This document shows, piece after piece, positions 42,525 to 52,400 of a DNA stretch of 64,000 nucleotides. Location of the stretch: the NCBI RefSeq assembly GCF_005405485.1, contig NZ_BJED01000012.1, positions 62,001 through 126,000 of the forward strand. Reading direction: 5' to 3'. A program made the translations under genes and the position numbers. The notes beneath the pieces are model-generated. The model saw only the letters and a program-made list of their open reading frames with translations, was not told the DNA's origin and searched no databases. Numbering within the stretch: position 1 is the first letter of the stretch; every line of letters starts with the position of its first letter. This DNA is from Enterococcus hulanensis. GTDB lineage: Bacteria > Bacillota > Bacilli > Lactobacillales > Enterococcaceae.

Positions 42525-43340
42525 ATGCAAACAAAAGAATTACTAACCATTGGGAAATTAGCTAAGCTGACCGGCATCCACGTTAAAGCCCTGAGATATT
42601 ATGATCGTATCGGTATCCTTATTCCAACTTACATCAATCCCGAAAACGGCTATCGCTATTATTCTCGCGAACATATTTACTTAGTCGATATGATCAAGCT
42701 TTGCGCCGAGATCAGCATTCCTCTTAAAGATATCAAAGACTTTTTAGCGCTTGACGGCACCACGATCGATGTCGACAGCGTATTGGATACTGGAATCAAG
42801 CTGGTAAGAAATAAAGTCGCGGAGTTTGAAAAGAAGCTGAACTTTTTAGAGGAGATGAAGAAGGATGTTCAGCGCAACGAGACGCTGCGAAAAAGAAAAG
42901 CGGGCCTATACCTCACCATCGAACCAACCGATTATTGGCTGGAGCCCTTTACTGGAGAAATCGGAACTAACGACTATCATTTTGCTTTAAACCAAATGTT
43001 CAAGCGCGTAACTGGGTTAGGTTTAGAAGCCATCTATGAAGGCGGCATCGCCTTAAAAGTCAATAATCAGCAAACGGAATCCTTCATCTTTTTGACCCTT
43101 GAGGAGAATCCGCAAAATAAACAATACGACAATGTCATCCGTTTACCGCAAACTCGCTACTTAACAAAAATCACCGAGACAGCCGATATCCACGAGGTCT
43201 ATCGCTCTTCATCGGGAGTTGCTGCCAGCAAAGAAGCGATTATCCTATTTGAATTAGAAATGTATGCCCAGCAAAGCGCAGAAATAGAACAGACATTCGA
43301 AGTGCGGATGCCTGTAAAAATACACGAGTCAGTTTCTTAA
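42525..43340 (+). CDS. MerR-family transcriptional regulator (BmrR-like)
   Basis: 271 residues. N-terminal MerR domain (LLTIGKLAKLTGIHVKALRYYDRIGILIP, GYRYYSREHIYLVDMIKLCAEISIPLKDIKDFL), a dimer coiled coil at about 88-118, and a C-terminal effector-binding region from about 130. Ligand not deducible. The ATG has AAGGAG upstream. Divergent from the DUF1694-like gene, convergent with the long hypothetical gene at 43381. Confidence 0.92.
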   Translation: MQTKELLTIGKLAKLTGIHVKALRYYDRIGILIPTYINPENGYRYYSREHIYLVDMIKLCAEISIPLKDIKDFLALDGTTIDVDSVLDTGIKLVRNKVAEFEKKLNFLEEMKKDVQRNETLRKRKAGLYLTIEPTDYWLEPFTGEIGTNDYHFALNQMFKRVTGLGLEAIYEGGIALKVNNQQTESFIFLTLEENPQNKQYDNVIRLPQTRYLTKITETADIHEVYRSSSGVAASKEAIILFELEMYAQQSAEIEQTFEVRMPVKIHESVS

Positions 43341-43355
43341 AATTGGAAGCTGTCT

Positions 43356-43388
43356 AATAGGGAATAAGCTGAGCTTTTCCCTATTTTT
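43356..43388 (+). terminator. Rho-independent terminator after the MerR-type gene
   Basis: AATAGGGAA pairs with TTCCCTATT, with an inner AAGCT/AGCTT, followed by TTTG; overlaps the end of the converging gene at 43381. Confidence 0.85.
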
Positions 43389-44529
43389 GTCTAAACCTCC
43401 GCAATAAATTGCGCAACGTACTATTCGATTGGTTCTCAAGCGGCTGTTCTTGCGCAGGATTATCCATCAGTGATTTCCCTGAATCATTATTCCTAGTCGC
43501 AAGGCCTGCCTTGGCAGAAACCGCGACGGCGGCTTTTTCAGGCGTGTTGACAGAAAGCCGCTGAGTCAAATTCTGATTCGGGCTGTTCTCTCCTACATCC
43601 AGATCTGATTGCGCGCCAATCGGAAGCTGACTCACCTCTCCTGTCTTTGGATCGGTGTATTCAAAATGAAACTCCTTCAGTACGGCATCTGCGGGAATGG
43701 TGGACTCTACCAACTTCACCAGCTCCTCCTCGCTCAAGCTGTACGGATCAAAATCAACAGGCAAGGTGGTCCGTTTCATTTGACGATTCTGCGTATTCAT
43801 TGAATCGGCAGGCAATTTTTGGGCAGACTGCGGCTGTTCTTTCTTGGTTGCGTTTTTCTTGGTTACGTTTTTCTTCGATGCGCCTTTTTCACTTTTCGCT
43901 TTTTTGGCCTTTGCTTTTTTCTCTACAATGACCTCGATCTCGCTAAAGATCCGTTTCGATCCCACTAGTTGGACAAAACGGCGAACACCATTGTTTTCGA
44001 AGATACTTAACGTCGTGAGAATTGCCAAAATCGGCTCAAAGTCCGTTTTCTCCTTCAAAGGATCAGCATCCCGCAACGTCCATTTGTGATTCTTGCCATT
44101 CGCATCTTGGAAGACCGATTCGATCGCAACTTCTCGGTCGTCAAGAGGCACCTTCTTGGTATTAGGCTTCGTTAAATACTTCTGATTCTCCCGCGCAGTT
44201 TTCGTATTTTGGAAATAATTGGTTTTGCTCTTGAATAGTCGTTTGATGACAGTGTCCCATTCTCTTTTAGTAAAATAATCCTGAAAATAAGGAGACATCC
44301 TTCTTAATACCTCATTGGGTTCTGCGGAAAGATACAGCTCTCTGACTAGTTCGTTCATAAAAAGCGAAAAGTCGCTTGTCACTAATGCGTTTCTGACAAG
44401 GATCGCTACGATATATTCCAGAACCGATGCTAGATCGCGTGTCTCTGAATAGTATTGATTAATTTTTTTAGCTAGATTCTCTTTCTTCATTCCGAAAATT
44501 TGACGCTGATTCAACTTTTGACTTGTCAT
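43381..44529 (-). CDS. hypothetical protein with lysine-rich linker
   Basis: 382 residues from ATG 44529 (AGGGAAC upstream, better than an earlier ATG without a ribosome site). Not recognised. An N-terminal helical part (about 1-110; LASVLEYIVAILVRNALV, FSLFMNELVRELYLSAEPNEVLRRM) is followed by a charged middle, a lysine/alanine repeat zone near 205-240 (KKAKAKKAKSEKG, KKNVTKKNATKK), then an acidic region with YTDPKTGEVSQLP and a Gln/Asn-rich tail. No signal peptide or membrane helix. The basic linker could contact nucleic acid or be disordered. Unique in this neighbourhood; family unknown to me. Confidence 0.7.
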   Translation of the reverse strand: MTSQKLNQRQIFGMKKENLAKKINQYYSETRDLASVLEYIVAILVRNALVTSDFSLFMNELVRELYLSAEPNEVLRRMSPYFQDYFTKREWDTVIKRLFKSKTNYFQNTKTARENQKYLTKPNTKKVPLDDREVAIESVFQDANGKNHKWTLRDADPLKEKTDFEPILAILTTLSIFENNGVRRFVQLVGSKRIFSEIEVIVEKKAKAKKAKSEKGASKKNVTKKNATKKEQPQSAQKLPADSMNTQNRQMKRTTLPVDFDPYSLSEEELVKLVESTIPADAVLKEFHFEYTDPKTGEVSQLPIGAQSDLDVGENSPNQNLTQRLSVNTPEKAAVAVSAKAGLATRNNDSGKSLMDNPAQEQPLENQSNSTLRNLLRRFRQK

Positions 44530-45051
44530 TTCGTTCCCTGCTTTCTGTCGATTTATATTAAACGTTTTCATTATTTTCTTACTTGCTTGTCCGTTTTGCT
44601 ATATATATTAATCATACAACTAGAATGATTATAAATCCAAACTATAATTGTTATCATTTATTAAAAATATTGTTAAAAAATCGTTCTTATTAAAAATTAA
44701 AAGCCCAGACTTATCCACAGGTATTAAATAACTAACAATAAATATTCATCTTAATATTTTAATCATTTTCCCATCATACATTAACTTTCAGAGCAGCGTG
44801 TCGAATTTCAAATAACACCTATTCATCAAACAAGAATTTCACATTATCCGTCCCTCGCAAAAAACGCCAAGATTCCCTCAACCACGCCGTTTCACGAGAA
44901 CAGTTCTCATTCTCATTTGACTGAATATTCACAAACTCGTCTCTGTTTTTGATATACTTAATCTATATATCATAATTTTTTTTAGCAGCAAAGTCATTAT
45001 AATCATGTCCGAAAATTTGATTCAGTATTAGAAAGGAGGAAACAAAAATTG
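44530..45051. other. 522-bp AT-rich regulatory gap upstream of the hydrogenase genes
   Basis: Contains one DnaA-like TTATCCACA (44711-44719), a perfect 13-bp palindrome GAGAACAGTTCTC (44896-44908), a Rex-like site (44917-44934) and a weak promoter (TTGATA 44949-44954, CATAAT 44971-44976, 16 bp apart). No gene is seen. AAAGGAGG (45032-45039) precedes the first hydrogenase gene. Confidence 0.6.
44917..44934 (+). promoter_or_regulatory. candidate Rex (NADH/NAD redox) operator
   Basis: TTGACTGAATATTCACAA agrees with the Rex consensus TTGTGAANNNNTTCACAA in one complete half-site (TTCACAA) and four of seven bases in the other. Located just ahead of the probable -35 of the hydrogenase operon, a position and target class in line with Rex control of fermentative hydrogenases in clostridia. 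Confidence 0.5.
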
Positions 45052-45552
45052 ATGAGTACAGACGCAGTATTTGACTTTATAGAAACAGAAAGTCAGCAGC
45101 AAGAATTCCAAAGTTGTATTGAAGAATTAAAAGGCCAGCGCGGCGCACAAATGCCGGCTTTGCAAGAAGCACAGCGGATCTATGGCTACTTACCGATCGA
45201 GATTATGAAAAGGCTTTCAAAAGAGCTGGAACTCCCCTTAGAAGAGCTTTACAGCACAGCCACCTTCTATGCCCAGTTCACCTTTGTGCCTAAAGGCGAG
45301 TACACGATCAGTGTGTGTATGGGAACGGCTTGTTACGTCAAAGGAGCCGGAGATATCTTAGATTCATTTACGACGGAGCTGAAAATCAACTCAGGCGAAA
45401 CCACTGTCGATCGTAAATTCACTTTGGAATCCTGTCGGTGCATTGGTGCCTGTGGTCTAGCCCCTGTATTGACAGTGAATGAAGAAGTCTATGGCCGCCT
45501 ATCCAAGAAAAAGGCAGATAAAGTGCTGGTGACGTACCAGAATAAAAAATAA
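45052..45552 (+). CDS. NAD-linked [FeFe] hydrogenase, NuoE-like small subunit (HydC/HndA type)
   Basis: 166 residues from ATG 45052; a TTG at 45049 has better spacing from AAAGGAGG and could be the true start. NuoE-type thioredoxin-like ferredoxin: helical N-terminal part (LQEAQRIYGYLPIEIMKRLSKELELP, LEELYSTATFYAQF) and a [2Fe-2S] site of four cysteines, CMGTAC and CRCIGAC. It docks with the NuoF-like subunit to feed electrons between NAD(H) and the hydrogenase. First of three genes in one direction; 125 bp separate it from the next. Confidence 0.93.
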   Translation: MSTDAVFDFIETESQQQEFQSCIEELKGQRGAQMPALQEAQRIYGYLPIEIMKRLSKELELPLEELYSTATFYAQFTFVPKGEYTISVCMGTACYVKGAGDILDSFTTELKINSGETTVDRKFTLESCRCIGACGLAPVLTVNEEVYGRLSKKKADKVLVTYQNKK

Positions 45553-45564
45553 CAGGTTGTTGCT

Positions 45565-45599
45565 CCTTCGTTTCCCCGAAGGTCTGATACTAGGGGAAA
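45565..45599 (+). other. two mutually exclusive hairpins between the first and second hydrogenase genes
   Basis: CCTTCG (45565-45570) can pair with CGAAGG (45577-45582), while TTTCCCC (45571-45577) can pair with GGGGAAA (45593-45599). The second pairing uses the loop and one base of the first stem, so the two compete. No T run follows, so neither is a normal terminator. Confidence 0.4.
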
Positions 45600-45677
45600 T
45601 CCTCTTGTACGTTTCTTTAATTTTGATAAAGTTTTTGATGTGTTAGCTGAATTTCTTAAGAGTCAGGAGTAAATAAT

Positions 45678-47555
45678 ATGAAAGATTGGAATGAATTAAA
45701 GGAGCTTCGAGACACTTATCGTCAGACAATCACGATGCGTTTAGATGATGAAGAGCATGAAAAACATCCATACGAAAAAGAGATATTAGTATGTGCGGGA
45801 ACAGGCTGTATCTCTTCTAAAAGCGGTGAGTTTGTCGAGGCGTTAAAGGTCGAATTAGCCAAAAATGAATTGACAGATAAAGTGAATATCGTAAAAACAG
45901 GCTGCTTTGGACTTTGTGCGCAGGGTCCGATCGTAATTATTTATCCAGAAGCGGTCTTTTATCATCAGGTTCAGGCAAAGCATGCGAAAAAAATCGTTTC
46001 GGATCATTTAGTCAATGGGAAATTAGTCGAAAAACTGCTGTACCACGACAATGAAAGCAAAGAGATCATCAACAAATTAATGGATACCCCCTTCTATCAC
46101 AAGCAAAAACGGGTGGCTCTGCGAAATTGTGGGCGGATCAATCCCGAGCAGATCGGAGAATATATCGCCTTTGACGGTTATCAAGCCTTAGCCAAGGTAG
46201 TAAATGAGTATTCTCGTGATGATGTATTGAGCACCTTGGAAACATCGGGCCTGCGCGGACGCGGCGGCGCCGGCTTTCCAACCTTCATGAAGTGGTCATT
46301 TGCCAAAGCCAGCCAATCCGATCAAAAATACGTGATCTGCAACGCCGACGAAGGCGACCCGGGAGCCTTTATGGACCGCTCCGTTTTAGAAGGCGATCCC
46401 CATGCAGTCATCGAAGCGATGGCGATCGCAGGCTATACGATTGGCGCAAATCAAGGCTACATCTATGTCCGGGCAGAGTATCCGATCGCAGTCAATCGTT
46501 TGCGGATCGCGATCAAGCAAGCGCGGGAGGAAGGTATGCTGGGCAAGCATATTTTAGGCAGTGATTTTTCTTTTGATTTGGACCTGCGTTTAGGAGCCGG
46601 CGCCTTCGTCTGCGGCGAAGAGACGGCCTTATTAGAAAGTATCGAAGGTCATCGCGGCGAACCGCGGCCACGCCCGCCTTTTCCTGCTGTTAAGGGATTG
46701 TTTGGCAAGCCGACGATCGTAAACAACGTTGAAACACTGGCCAATATCCCGCAGATCATTTTGAAAGGTCCAGAGTGGTTTGCCAGCTTCGGTTCAGAAA
46801 AATCCAAAGGGACGAAGGTTTTTGCCTTGGGAGGCAAGATTCAAAATACTGGATTAGTCGAGATACCGATGGGCACCACCTTGCGAGAGATCGTGGAAGA
46901 CATCGGCGGCGGTATCCCAAATGGCAAGAAATTTAAGGCCGCTCAAACAGGCGGACCATCTGGCGGATGTATTCCGCAGGAGCATTATGATGTGCCGATC
47001 GATTATGAAAATCTGAAAAAAATCGGATCGATGATGGGCTCTGGCGGTTTGATCGTCATGGACGAGGATAATTGTATGGTGGATATCGCGAAATTCTTCT
47101 TAGAATTTACCGTCGAAGAAAGCTGCGGAAAATGTGTACCTTGCCGGGTCGGAACGAAGCGTTTGTTAGAGCTTTTAGATAAGATTACCATGGGCAATGG
47201 TACCTTAGACGACTTGGATAAAATGGAAGAGCTTTGTCATCATATCCAAGAAAACTCACTTTGCGGACTAGGGCAAACCGCCCCAAATCCAGTGCTTTCT
47301 ACCCTTCGCTATTTCCGGGATGAATATGTGGCCCACGTCGAAGAACGGCGCTGTCCGTCTGGTGTCTGCAAGAACTTGATTCAATATCGTATTTTGCCAG
47401 ACAAATGTACCGGCTGTCGAGCATGTGCAAAAGGTTGTCCAGTCAGCGCCATCAGCGGTGAAGTCAAGCAGCCCCATGAAATCGATCAGTCGATCTGTAC
47501 GAAATGCGGCTTATGTATTGATACTTGTCGCTACGATGCGATCACGGTCATATAG
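45678..47555 (+). CDS. NAD-linked [FeFe] hydrogenase, NuoF-like flavoprotein subunit (HydB/HndC type)
   Basis: 625 residues. An N-terminal thioredoxin-like [2Fe-2S] domain (VCAGTGC and GCFGLCAQGP) is followed by the NuoF core: GLRGRGGAGFPTFMKW for NADH/FMN, CNADEGDPGAFMDR, and CGKCVPCR plus a later cysteine for a [4Fe-4S] cluster. The C-terminus adds two ferredoxin-type clusters, CTGCRACAKGCP and CTKCGLCIDTC. This is the diaphorase part that oxidises NADH or reduces NAD; in bifurcating hydrogenases it splits electrons between NAD and ferredoxin. The HydA start lies about ten bases past the stop, so the two are coupled. Confidence 0.96.
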   Translation: MKDWNELKELRDTYRQTITMRLDDEEHEKHPYEKEILVCAGTGCISSKSGEFVEALKVELAKNELTDKVNIVKTGCFGLCAQGPIVIIYPEAVFYHQVQAKHAKKIVSDHLVNGKLVEKLLYHDNESKEIINKLMDTPFYHKQKRVALRNCGRINPEQIGEYIAFDGYQALAKVVNEYSRDDVLSTLETSGLRGRGGAGFPTFMKWSFAKASQSDQKYVICNADEGDPGAFMDRSVLEGDPHAVIEAMAIAGYTIGANQGYIYVRAEYPIAVNRLRIAIKQAREEGMLGKHILGSDFSFDLDLRLGAGAFVCGEETALLESIEGHRGEPRPRPPFPAVKGLFGKPTIVNNVETLANIPQIILKGPEWFASFGSEKSKGTKVFALGGKIQNTGLVEIPMGTTLREIVEDIGGGIPNGKKFKAAQTGGPSGGCIPQEHYDVPIDYENLKKIGSMMGSGGLIVMDEDNCMVDIAKFFLEFTVEESCGKCVPCRVGTKRLLELLDKITMGNGTLDDLDKMEELCHHIQENSLCGLGQTAPNPVLSTLRYFRDEYVAHVEERRCPSGVCKNLIQYRILPDKCTGCRACAKGCPVSAISGEVKQPHEIDQSICTKCGLCIDTCRYDAITVI

Positions 47556-47567
47556 GAGGTGGAGCAA

Positions 47568-49316
47568 GTGAAAGAGGTTATGATTACCATCAATGGAAAA
47601 ATCTGTACTGCTCCCGAAGGATCGACGATTCTCGAAGCAGCACGAATAAACAATATTGAAATCCCCACCCTGTGCTTTTTAAAGGAGATCAATGAAATCG
47701 GTGCCTGCCGCATGTGTGTGGTAGAAGTAAAAGGCGCCCGCAGTCTAGTAACCGCCTGTGTCTACCCGATCAGCGAAGGCATGGAGATCACGACGAATTC
47801 GAAAAAAGTATTCAACTCGCGCAGAGTTACTTTGGAACTGATTCTTTCAACTCATGAGCGAAAATGCCTTTCGTGTATTCGCAGCGGAAATTGTGAACTG
47901 CAAAAGCTCTGTAAAGAGTTCAATGTCGCGGATGAAGATTATTTCAACGGCGAAAATTGCCAACACGAATTTGACGACAGCGCGGTTCACATGGTGCGCA
48001 ACAATAATAAATGTATTCTTTGCCGTCGTTGTGTCGCTGCTTGTTCAAAATGGCAGGCAGTTGGCGTAATCGGACCAAACGATCGCGGGTTCAACACCCA
48101 CATCGGCAGTGCTTATGAACAAAACTTAGGCGATGTGCCATGTATCTCCTGCGGACAATGTATCGTCGTTTGTCCGACTGGCGCAATTCATGAAAAGGAC
48201 CAGACACAAGAAGTTTGGGATGCGTTGGAAGATCCAACCAAGCACGTCATCGTCCAAACCGCCCCATCGATTCGAGTGACATTAGGCGAAGCCTTTAATA
48301 TGCCTATCGGTACCAATGTTGAAGGAAAAATGGTAGCGGCATTACGACGGATCGGCTTTGATAAAGTCTTTGATACCAACGTTGCGGCCGACTTTACGAT
48401 TATGGAAGAGGCTAATGAATTTTTGGAACGGGTCGGAAATAATGGACCATTCCCGATGTTCACCTCCTGCTCGCCAGGCTGGGTTAAATACTGTGAGCAC
48501 TATCATCCAGAACTGATCCCGAACCTGTCGACTTGTAAATCACCACAGCAGATGTTTGGCGCACTGGCGAAAACCTGGTATGCCGAAAAAGAAGGCATTG
48601 ATCCAAAGGATATTTTTGTCGTCGGCATCATGCCTTGTACCGCTAAAAAATTCGAGGTCACGCGTGAAGATGAAGCCGCAGCCGGCTACTCCGACTGTGA
48701 TGTAGCATTAACGACCCGCGAATTAGCGCGAATGATCGATAAGGCTGGTGTCCGCTTCGTGGAACTTGAAGACGAAGCATTTGATAACCCATTAGGCGAA
48801 GCTACTGGTGCCGGCTACATCTTCGGTGCCACTGGAGGCGTTATGGAGGCAGCCTTGAGAACTGCTGCCGAAACTTTGGCGGGGCATTCTTTAGAGCAAG
48901 TAGAATTTACTGAAGTTCGCGGAATGAAGGGAATCAAAGAAGCCACTTATGAAATGAGCGGCGCAACGATCAATGTAGCCGTGGCATCAGGAATCGGCAA
49001 CGCTAAGAAGCTATTGGAACGAATCGAATCCGGCGAGAAATTCTACCACTTCGTAGAAATCATGGGCTGTCCCGGCGGCTGTATCAACGGCGGCGGGCAA
49101 CCGGTCCAACCAGCTTCCGTTCGCAACTTTGTTGATTTGAAGACAAAACGTGCCGCTGCTCTTTATTCAGAGGATAAAGGCAAAGGTCTGCGCAAATCAA
49201 ATGAAAGTCCGATCGTCCAAAAAATCTATCAGGAATTCTTAGAAAAACCCGGCAGCTTAAAAGCGCACCATATTCTCCATACCAGCTACCGTGATCGGAC
49301 AAAGGTTAAAGTTTAA
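47568..49316 (+). CDS. [FeFe] hydrogenase catalytic subunit (HydA/HndD type)
   Basis: 582 residues from GTG 47568 (AGGAGGT seven bases upstream). N-terminal [2Fe-2S] domain (CFLKEINEIGACRMC), a His-ligated [4Fe-4S] domain with HERKCLSCIRSGNC, two ferredoxin clusters (CILCRRCVAAC, CISCGQCIVVC) and the catalytic H-cluster domain with all three signatures: TSCSPGW (L1), MPCTAKKFE (L2) and EIMGCPGGCINGGGQP (L3). This is the M3 class that reversibly makes H2 from protons. Cytosolic; active only after maturation by HydE, HydF and HydG, none of which is in view. Ends at a terminator. Confidence 0.97.
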   Translation: MKEVMITINGKICTAPEGSTILEAARINNIEIPTLCFLKEINEIGACRMCVVEVKGARSLVTACVYPISEGMEITTNSKKVFNSRRVTLELILSTHERKCLSCIRSGNCELQKLCKEFNVADEDYFNGENCQHEFDDSAVHMVRNNNKCILCRRCVAACSKWQAVGVIGPNDRGFNTHIGSAYEQNLGDVPCISCGQCIVVCPTGAIHEKDQTQEVWDALEDPTKHVIVQTAPSIRVTLGEAFNMPIGTNVEGKMVAALRRIGFDKVFDTNVAADFTIMEEANEFLERVGNNGPFPMFTSCSPGWVKYCEHYHPELIPNLSTCKSPQQMFGALAKTWYAEKEGIDPKDIFVVGIMPCTAKKFEVTREDEAAAGYSDCDVALTTRELARMIDKAGVRFVELEDEAFDNPLGEATGAGYIFGATGGVMEAALRTAAETLAGHSLEQVEFTEVRGMKGIKEATYEMSGATINVAVASGIGNAKKLLERIESGEKFYHFVEIMGCPGGCINGGGQPVQPASVRNFVDLKTKRAAALYSEDKGKGLRKSNESPIVQKIYQEFLEKPGSLKAHHILHTSYRDRTKVKV

Positions 49317-49323
49317 AAAAAAT

Positions 49324-49355
49324 AAGCCATCATCCCTTTCGATGATGGCTTTCGT
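49324..49355 (+). terminator. Rho-independent terminator after the hydrogenase operon
   Basis: AAGCCATCATC pairs with GATGATGGCTT around CCTTTC, followed by TCGTCT. Confidence 0.85.
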
Positions 49356-49358
49356 CTG

Positions 49359-49388
49359 AAAGGAGTGTTCAAAAGAGCACTCCTTTTG
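49359..49388 (+). terminator. second hairpin, tandem terminator
   Basis: AAAGGAGTG pairs with CACTCCTTT, loop of about 10 bases, followed by TGCT; a back-up for the first. Read in reverse it may serve the RCC1-repeat gene. Confidence 0.65.
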
Positions 49389-49467
49389 CTAGTTCCTCTT
49401 GCTTACTACAGATTCAATCTTCATTCCCGCAAATTCTAAAAACTTTTACAGGAACGTCCCTTTTTAT

Positions 49468-52400
49468 CTATGGAATTTTTAGTTCGCCAAAATGATTGGT
49501 CTTTTGATCCCAAGCATAGTCATTGATTTCCGTGTCCGGTTCGAGATAAACCGTTAGCCAGTAAGCCTCTTTACCATCGCAATCCAAATGGATATTTTGT
49601 GAACTGTCAAGATTTGAGATGTTTTGCGCATTCTCCTCTTCCGTCAACACAAACCCTAGATACTTATAGTACTGCGGCGTGAGCCAATCAACCTTGATTC
49701 CCTTATACCCTGTTTGTAAGGAAACCACGTATTCATTATACGCAACAGTTTTATTAATATCCCCGCTGTTAGTCACGATATTTTTGGTTGAAAACTTCTG
49801 ATCGTAGTTAGGCAATTTGACATTGTTTAATGACATAAACCCATTGCTTGGGCGCTTGATCGACGAGTGAGGATTTTGGATCACCTGTCGAACATTCAAT
49901 AGAATCGACGTGTGTGCCTTATAAATGACGTTTACTGTCATTTCGTCTACCGTTGCCGCTGCTGTGAAGGTCACTTCATTGTTTTCGCTAATTTCTGTCG
50001 CGTTATTCACATTGATTGGGAAAGTTGTTGCAGGTGCTCCATTTGTCGGCTTGTACTCGAATGGCAGATAGTCCACCTCATCGATTAGTAATTCTGGAAC
50101 AAGTCGTTTATACGTAACCTTTCTCAAAATGTCCTCTGCAGCCATTTTAAATGGGTCCAACTTTTCCCCTTCATCATCCACACCTAAATAATAAACCTTC
50201 GCATATGCTTCTGCCTCTTTTTCGTAGTGGAACGAATGAACATAACTATCACACACTGCCAATTCGCCCTCGTCAGCTTCAAGATCATCATTATTCGCGG
50301 CATCTTCCACTCCATTAAGTGTATAGGTTTTCTCTGATGCCTGCGGTGAATAGAATTTCCAAGCCGCTTTGTACTCAGGCAGCCACTCCTCTTCGACCCA
50401 TTCTTCGATCCAACTATTGATCCAGGCGGTCACTTGGACCTCAAGCTCTTGCGACCAAGTAGTTCCCGAAGCGACAAAATCACTTTTTGTTTTCGCAAGC
50501 AGCTCGGTTCGATGCTTCGCTACTTGATCCTCTTTGACTTTATCCGACTCAAACAATGCATTCCATTGCGCTTCGGTTAACCTAGCAACCTTTGTTTCAT
50601 CATAGCTAAAGGTCGGCGGTTTCGTTGTTGTGCCAATAATTTTCCCGTTTTTGTCTAAAGGAAAACCAACCAGCTTCTCGATACCATCATTGGTTACCTT
50701 GGATACATTCGTGCTTGTCGCTTCGTAGAGTACCTTGCTTGTATCGGCATGTTCTACCCCGTTGTGTTTGATCTCTGCTTCCGTATAATAGTTATCGAAA
50801 ACCTTCCGACTTACAACAGCCGGCTCTGCACCATAGTAATTAGTCTTGACTAGCGCCCAAACAATGCAATTATCCGTGACTTCAATGCTTTCATCTTCCA
50901 GCTTAACCTCAGGCTCGTCTAATCCTTGCTTGATTCCCTTCCAGCCATTGGCATCAGCTAGATCAAAAGCAGTGTACCCCAATGAAGACGCTTGACTGTA
51001 AGCTGCATTGAACTCATCTTCTGAAGGACTGCTCAGCTCCATGTTTGGATCGTCGGTATCATAAGGCAGGATCAAGTACTTAGCTTCCTGCAGCTCTGGT
51101 TCAACCGTCAAGTTTAGTTGAGCACTATGATAGGCACTCCCCAGACCGATCTCGATTTTTACTTTTTCTTTTGCATTTTGTGATTTGTAATGCTTTTCTT
51201 TCGGAGCATCGATATCAATGTTCCCAGGAATTACTCGCGGTGCCCCTCGCATGAACATGATTTCATAGCAGTAATAATCAAAAAGCCCGTCAGTTGCATG
51301 ACTTGAAGTATACGTATTATCATCACCGTATCTACCCGTTCCACCATACCAATCATATACAGGATCATAGTCCCATCCCCAAGCAACCGTTCCCGATCCA
51401 TCCAAACTAGTCTTATATAAATTACCAGACATATCTAAAAACTGCATAGCCGATTGATAACTAGCTATCTGGGTAACACCAGGGAAACTTGCATTTTGAG
51501 TACCTGTAAAATCGTTGGGCTCTCCTCCTGTCGAGAGTTCGATCCAAGGTTGTTCATCCTCCTTGACATCCGGTAAGCTCGTTTCCTCGGTCACATTCTC
51601 CGGAAGAGCTGTAGTCGTACGATTATCAACAAACCATGAACCATCATATTCATCTTTAGCGACATAAAAGTTTCCGCTTATCGTATTTGCACTGTCTCTT
51701 CGGACAACGTATACTAGCCGTTTCTCTTTCTCATCAATCATGTAGACTTTATTGTGAGCATTTCTCATTGCGGCTAAAGTCGGAGCGTTGTTACTTACCG
51801 TTCCTTTTTCTCCAACAGTTTTATAGTATTTTTTATCATAAATTGTAGGGTGTTTTTTATAAGTTCCGTCATCAATATCAGACCACATTCCCTGGTTCTG
51901 GTAGCCGGTTAATTGAAAACCTACTCTTGCATTATAAGTAACGTTAGAAAAAACTGGTCCTTTTGGTACTGTATGATTAAATTGCGTATCACCATCACCA
52001 AAAGTTTGAGGTAATTGCGTTGCCAATTTAAGATAGGTATCCAATTTACCGTTTGACGGTGTTGTATAATCATATGCGACCGCTGTACCTTTTGAACCAT
52101 ACAGAGGGCCATCTGTTCCGAATTGATAGTAATTGTTTTTCCCCCAAACCCAAACTCTTCCATATTGATCCAATGCATGTGCCGCAAATTTTCCTGCATC
52201 CACGGAAGTGAACACCGGTGTGTATACAGCAGAAGTTGCATCAAATTCTACTTTTACTGGTGTTGTATAATTGCTGCCCGCAGTACTTCCATGATAAAGA
52301 CGCCCAAATTGATAAATATCTCCCTCATCAGTTAATACAAAACTGTTGTCCAAATCTGCACTTACTTCTACTGGTGTCAAATTCTGCGTTGTGAAGAACG

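Noticed and set aside
44711-44719. Perfect DnaA box TTATCCACA upstream of the hydrogenase genes
   Set aside because: Only one copy, no dnaA/dnaN/gyr context and no box cluster, so not a replication origin.
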